Source: Dichomitus squalens LYAD-421 SS1 (lineage: Eukaryota; Basidiomycota; Agaricomycetes; Polyporales; Polyporaceae). Taken from it: DNA of 13,190 nucleotides. The notes below the pieces were generated by a model. It was given only the letters and a program-made list of their open reading frames with translations, ran no database searches and was not told the origin of the DNA. A program made the translations under genes and the position numbers. Each line of letters opens with the position of its first letter. The stretch's first letter is position 1. The stretch spans positions 1,579,879 to 1,593,068 of the forward strand of contig NW_006766887.1 of the NCBI RefSeq assembly GCF_000275845.1, in the 5' to 3' direction. Shown here piece by piece: positions 8,400 through 13,190 of this stretch.

Positions 8400-9869
8400 A
8401 TGGACAGTAACACTGACCGCTCAGAAGTTACTTCCGATTCGACACGAGATGACTCAGACGAGGTCGACAGATCGACAACATCGACAACCTCGGAGCAAAG
8501 CAGGGAGGGCCAGCTTCAATCTCCGCTCCTAGAAGGAGAACAACAATCTGTTCCCCCGACACACAGCCTCCAGGCTGACGCCACTACCTCTCATATCCAA
8601 AAGGATGACCATCATATAGTCAACGATCATGCTCCCCAAGCGTTGTTGGATGGAGATCGCTCTGTTCCTCTCACCTCTCTATCGCCTAAAATCTCCCAGT
8701 CTGACGGCAAAGTTGACACCGCCGCCCGATCGACCGTTCGTTCTGACGATGCACAGATAGGCGAGTCTGCAATCGATCAGCTACTCAAGCGAGACGAAGA
8801 GTTGTGGTATGAGGACGGCAATCTCGTCCTCATCGCGAACAATGTCGAGTTCCGCCTCTTCAAGGGCCCACTCGTAGCACAATCGCTTGTCTTCAAAGAC
8901 ATGCTATCGCTTCCTCAGCCGCCGTCCCTCGATAATCATTCGCGTGAGCACGTCTCCGGACCTTCCTACGCCACCGTACACCTTCACGGCGACTCGCTCC
9001 CTGACCTACGCCATTTCCTCCGAATGTTTGTCGGACATTCAATTCCGTACGTCGATGCTGTCATACAACATGAATCTCTGTCGTTTCGTGGTACGGTCTG
9101 AGAATATAGACTGATATTCTTGTCCTACAGCTTCGGCGGTCTCTCTGACCCCACTTACCACCAGCTATCCTCCGTCATTCGCCTCGCGCACAAATACCAA
9201 TGCGAGAAGCTCCTGGGAAGCTGTGTCGACTATCTGAAGCGCTTCTACCACGACAACTTCGAAGGCTGGCGGGACAGCACCACATGCATCACACCACCGA
9301 ACTTGGAGCGCATCCACGCCATCGGCGTCGTCAACCTCGCCCGCCTTCTCGGCCAGGACAAGATGCTCCCAGGGGCGCTCATGGCCTGCTGTCTGCTCGA
9401 GACCGGAATTGTGGACGGGTTCGAGCGCGAGGACGGCACACGCGAGACGCTGTCGAACGAGGATCTCGCGCGGTGCATGGTGGGGCGCGCGAAGCTGCTG
9501 GAAGCCAACGTCCAGGCGACGCTCAGGATCCTGCACCCGGAAGTCCACGAGGACTGTATGCGCCGCGACACGTGTGGGGAAGTGCTGCTGAAGCTGCTGA
9601 AGACGCTCGAGGAGGGGACCGTGCTGTACTCTTTCCGGTGGGACTGGACGTGGACGGCATACGTCGAGTGGGCGGACACGAGGCGCGAGCTGTGCCCACG
9701 ATGTTTCGAGATGTTGGGCAAGGAAGGGAGGCAGAAGGATCAGCATTCCGAGATCTTCAATAGGCTTCCGGCGATGATGGGGATCGACGTTGCGCATTGG
9801 GGCAAGACACCGGAAGAGATTGAGGCGTTGACGCAGGTGCAGACTGAGGTGGACAACGTTAATGCCTGA
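8400..9869 (+). CDS. BTB/POZ-domain protein E, divergent, with a disordered N terminus
   Basis: Exons are 8400-9046 and 9131-9869, giving 461 aa. The 84-nt intron has a GTACGT donor, a CTGAT branch site and a CTACAG acceptor. Splicing joins HSIP to FGGLSDP in frame and removes an in-frame stop at 9099-9101. Residues 1-120 are rich in Ser, Thr, Asp and Gln and probably disordered. The BTB domain starts near residue 132 (ELWYEDGNLVLIANNVEFRLF, LVFKDMLSL) and runs through the RLAHKYQCEKLL helix after the intron. This is the pattern of the large basidiomycete BTB family. A helical C-terminal region follows with LCPRC, comparable to the CxxC in genes A-D. The start is the first in-frame ATG, and there is no sign of a split start codon. 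It is far more diverged from A-D than they are from each other. The molecular role is unknown; transcription factor or Cullin-3 adaptor roles are only general BTB possibilities. Confidence 0.85.
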
Positions 9870-10810
9870 CCATACCGGCGAGTGTGTTCGCTGCTACTGA
9901 CCTCCGTCAGGCTGATCGACGAGATCAACAGTCTACTTCGACTCCCTAAGACAACAGTCTGTGTAAGTCTACCCGATGTCTACACTTCGTTATCAGGTTT
10001 TCTGAACTCAAGTATGCAGTCCCGGCGCGTATTTCAGAGCTTTGCTTGTGGTAGCTCTCCGGAGTTGACTCAACGCCTATTCCTCATACCCGTGTCTGAA
10101 AAGCTTCTGCTCAAGATGAAGGGATCCATCCTTCTCGGGCTTGCGCACTTATGTCTGCCTCTATTGAAGCAGTTCTAGCAGCGCGGCGGTGTACAACATG
10201 GGTGATTGCCCAGACACAGACACGTTCTGGCAGTTTGCTTGCTGGTATCAACTATATACAGGGCTGTATCTTCAATCAAACCTCACGGCTCCAGGATCGC
10301 TACACAGCGACTGTGTGCGATGTTCTCACAACAGTTCACATGACGCCGCCATGGGTGCCCGGAAGTTATCTGACCACCGTCTTGATAGCCTCGACCTAGA
10401 GCTCTCGTTATGGGCCATGTTCAAGCATGGGGAGTTAGGACAATCGACTGCGTCTTCGCGGTCAGTGACCACTTACAGATTTGGAGCCAAAGACATGTAT
10501 ATGGCGATCTAAGCTTGATATCGGGAAATCCTAGGCGAGGGAACTGGTTGTAGATGTTTTGGTTCCCAGCAGCAGAGGAGACAAAGGGACTGACAATTGT
10601 CGCTCGTTATGTGGGGTCTAGCTCCTGTCCTGTCGTTTTGGGTAGGTGGCCAAACAAGGCACGCACGGAGCGGGCCCGAACGCTCTATGTTTTTGCAGTG
10701 GACTGGCAAGTTCTTTTAGCGTTACACTCTCCATCCTCAATCTGCTGGTGACCATCTAGCTCGCTCTTCCAATCCCAATTACATATATAGTAGTTGTTCC
10801 AGAGACTTCT
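9870..10810. other. Intergenic stretch between BTB genes E and D, with promoter of D
   Basis: No gene is supported. The longest open frame (10189-10512, +) is Cys-containing but lacks a signal peptide in frame and resembles nothing I know. The part from about 10719 to 10810 is similar to the 5' flank of gene B and holds the presumed leader and promoter of gene D, with CT-rich tracts and an ATATATAG motif near 10783-10790. Confidence 0.5.
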
Positions 10811-11968
10811 AGTGAGTATAGCGCCATCCACGCTCGATGCTCTCATGGCTGATGGTTTTACAGTGGCTCAGAAAGAGGCCGTCTCGTTCTCCAACCCCGA
10901 GGAAGATAGATCCGGTGTCCCCTCTCCCGCTGATGCAGAGCCTCCGTTCAACAATCCCTCAGCAGACCTTATCCTTCGTACTTCAGATAATGTAAAATTC
11001 CGTGTCTGGAAGTCCATCCTGCGGGAGGCGTCTCCTGTCTTTGCCGACATGTTCGCGCTTGGCAGACGACCCATCCAGCCTTCCCAATTCGACGTGGACA
11101 GTGATGGAGGAGGCGATCACAAGCCTTCCCTCAGCTCTAGTTCATTGGAACTCGAGCCTATTCTTGACCTACCCGAACTTACAAGTACCACCCTTCGGTG
11201 CCTGCTTCTAACCATCTACCCTCCACCCACCTATGCGTTCACCTCACTCGACGACCTCAAGGCCGTCCTCTCCGCCGCACATAAGTACCAAATGGACGCC
11301 GTGATGGATTCTCTCGAGGACGTGCTTGTACGCGACTTCGTCAGAAAAGAAACCCTCCGCGTCTTCTGCATTGCAACTCTGTACAATAGACCCAGCGTCC
11401 GGGAGGCCGCTGCACGCCGATTCCTCGCGCTTCCTCCGGTTTCTGCCGCAGAAGCCTACGTGGACGAGCTCCAGGACATCGACGCGAGGTCATATCATCA
11501 GCTACTCGCCTGTCGTAGACAGTGCGCAAGCGTTCTCGCTGAGGCTACTAGGACCCTGTCTTGGTTCCAAGATGGCGCATGGGTATTCACGAGCTTAGTC
11601 GCCTGCGGATGCGGACGCGACGAGATTTCACGCCCGCTACGCGGCCCTGACGGAGGGGAAGTCGGACGCCATATCAAGAGGTGGTTCATCGCTCATTATG
11701 AGCGCTGTGCCTCCGCGCTCCAAGACAAGCCGTGTGGCGAGGCCCTCGAAGATCCCGCGCTGTGCGATCAAGCACTGAGGGAGGCTACGCGCTGTGATAA
11801 ATGCCGTGAGAATGTGCATGACCATATGCGGATTTTCATGAAGTCGCTCAGAGAGTACGTGGACGGGAAGGTTTCCCAGGTGAGCCTGATGTGGGGTTCC
11901 CCCTTTGGCCCTGTGTTGACGGAGAACTCGTCGTGCAGATCACTACAGGCATTTATTGTCATTCCTAA
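10811..11968 (+). CDS. BTB/POZ-domain protein D (intact)
   Basis: The proposed model has a start codon split by a 52-nt intron (10812-10863, GTGAGT...TTACAG): A at 10811, TG at 10864-10865. Exon 2 runs to 11879 (1016 nt). A 59-nt terminal intron (11880-11938, GTGAGC...GTGCAG) leads to a nine-codon last exon ending at TAA 11966-11968, for 348 aa. The BTB domain spans about residues 32-155: PSADLILRTSDNVKFRVW, ASPVFADMF, a Ser/Asp-rich insert at about 76-95, LLLTIYPPPTY, AAHKYQMDAV. The C-terminal half is helical with CGC at 248-250 and CDKC at 311-314, which could bind a metal together. Alternatives exist: an in-frame ATG inside the first intron (10845) would start a longer protein if the intron is kept, and without the last intron the frame runs to 12092. 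The last exon matches that of gene B in length and in its ITT start and final Ser, which favours splicing. It is the intact sister of disrupted gene B. Confidence 0.87.
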
Positions 11969-12894
11969 TCTCGGGGTCTCCCATTTGGTGCCATTGCTAG
12001 CTGATTCCACCTTGTTCTTTGTTGTGACCTGGATTTCAGGTTTGGAGCGCTGTGGAGGTGTTGTGTTACTAGTTGGCACGATGCACGATTAAGATGGATC
12101 ACACTGTAGATCATTTCTGTGCAAAGTTCTGAAGACTTTTATGCGTAGAGTCTGCAATACGAATAATTACTGGTATACTGTTAGTCTTAGACTAATGACG
12201 GCTCATTCATGGACTTGCTCACGCCCGAGATAGTTAGGCGGAGGTGTGAGTACAGAGCACACTGCACATGGAATTCAGATTGATGTTGTAAACCGATGGC
12301 GCCGAGGCCCTCCATAAATCGGTCCCGGTACATATTGACATTTCCGTCTACTGAGACACATGCATATGGTCGCAGCGGAAGGCCAGTAGGGCTATAGTTC
12401 ATAATAGCAAGGTGAGAACATCGAGACCGTTGAGTCCAGCGAGTCTGGCGGACTCCGCCGGACTCCGGGGATCACATGATCTGGCCAAGCAAGGCACTGC
12501 TGATTGCCACTAGATCCCCTTGGCGCCTATTGCGAATTTCTTGTGCCAGCGCAAAGGTCGGCTTCACGGTGCGTGTACTAGGTCTCAACTGAAGCTATCC
12601 TCCGAATGCAAGTCGAGAGCATAGAACTGAGCGAGAGAAATCTCAATAATATAGGAGAATACACCCCAGAATGCGAAGACGTTGTAATACTTGTATACAC
12701 AGAAGCTGCACCCCGGCTTTCCAGTACTTATAGTCACGTCATATCGTTTACGGAAAATATGAGACTTGTGCGCTCCTCATGGCATGAACCCTGCCACTGG
12801 CGGATGTAAGTCGGCTCGAAGAAACGGCTTCCGTCATCCTCAATTGGTAGTAGGTTATTGTACATTATATATGTTTAGTGCAATCCGCGAGCCC
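11969..12894. other. Intergenic stretch between BTB gene D and the ABC-F gene
   Basis: Two genes converge here (D on plus, the ABC-F gene on minus), so it holds both 3' flanks. No coding region is supported; open frames are short and unremarkable. A small GGACTCCG repeat near 12446-12468 is the only local structure noticed. The first 150 bp shows patchy similarity to the 3' flank of gene B. Confidence 0.45.
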
Positions 12895-13190
12895 TCATCC
12901 AGTCTACATCACAAAACAATATGCAAGCCCAATTCAGTTGTTACTTGAGACTGTGTTTCCGACACAATTTGACATACTCCTTCATATGTACCTCCCTCTG
13001 ACTCTAAGTACACTAGCTGGCCTTGCTTTACTGCGTAAACCTGCTCAGCTGCCTTGGAGACAAAGGACTGGTCATGGGACACAACGTGCGCTGTGCCGTT
13101 GTGTTTCTTCAATGCCTCCATTCTCGAAAGTGCCTCTGTCGACAGGTACTCGAGGTAGTTTGTCAGCTCATCTAAAACAAGGAGGTGGGG
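12895..13190 (-). CDS. ABC-F type ATPase, 3' end of gene (partial)
   Basis: The gene enters from beyond the right edge. The first visible codons read PHLLVLDELTNYLEYLS, the Walker B/D-loop region of an ABC-F ATPase (usual form LDEPTNxLD), followed by HVVSHDQSFVSKAAEQVYAV with the H-loop histidine and a QGQLVYLE strand. ABC-F proteins such as Arb1, Gcn20, New1 and eEF3 act on ribosomes rather than as transporters; the TNYL spelling is closest to the eEF3/New1 style, but this is tentative. A GTATGT donor at 12977 and a GTAG acceptor ending at 12904 (74 nt) would give a short last exon ending at TGA 12897-12895. Without splicing the frame ends at 12909. The Pro and Asp of DEPTNxLD are replaced by Leu and Glu. 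The N-terminal portion and first cassette lie outside the window. Confidence 0.75.

Noticed and set aside
9165..9797. 210-codon minus-strand frame opposite BTB gene E
   Set aside because: Shadow of the GC-biased coding exon; composition is typical of antisense frames and it has no domain.
10189..10512. 107-codon frame with several Cys, considered as a small secreted protein joined to a hydrophobic start at 10116
   Set aside because: The hydrophobic start is in another frame and no convincing intron joins them.
1..13190. CRISPR arrays, rRNA or tRNA genes
   Set aside because: No regularly spaced repeats and no tRNA or rRNA signature were seen on either strand; the sequence is eukaryotic in style.

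Overview
The window looks like nuclear DNA from a filamentous basidiomycete, probably an Agaricomycete. The evidence is short introns (52-85 nt) with GTGAGT-type donors and CTGAC/CTGAT-like branch sites, GC-rich coding exons, and two protein families typical of mushroom-forming fungi: a Kre9/KNH-like Ser-rich GPI-anchored surface protein and a family of BTB/POZ proteins. This assignment comes from sequence style and remembered family patterns, not from a search.

Layout, left to right. 1-1390 has no convincing gene; it holds a small tandem/inverted repeat and the presumed promoter and 5' UTR of the next gene. 1391-2434 (+) is a three-exon gene for a secreted Ser/Thr-rich GPI-anchored protein. 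2635-12000 is a BTB gene cluster: A (3775-2635, -), B (5611-4246, -), C (7548-6381, -), E (8400-9869, +) and D (10811-11968, +). A to D are paralogues sharing a BTB domain, a helical C-terminal half, and a CxC plus CxxC cysteine pair. E is a more distant relative with a long disordered N terminus. 12895-13190 (-) is the 3' end of an ABC-F type ATPase gene running off the window.

The cluster shows gene birth and death. B and D are nearly identical over much of their length, including introns and part of the flanks, and lie inverted about C and E. B is split by a 213-bp solo LTR of Ty1/copia type with a perfect 5-bp target duplication. A has a one-base frameshift at the start of its BTB domain. 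C, D and E look intact.

The most unusual signal is that all four A-D genes appear to carry an intron inside the start codon (A|intron|TG). In C this is the only way to obtain an in-frame ATG before the BTB domain. A second, position-conserved intron sits at the C-terminal end and leads to a tiny last exon. What the BTB proteins bind (for example a Cullin-3 ligase) cannot be read from this sequence.
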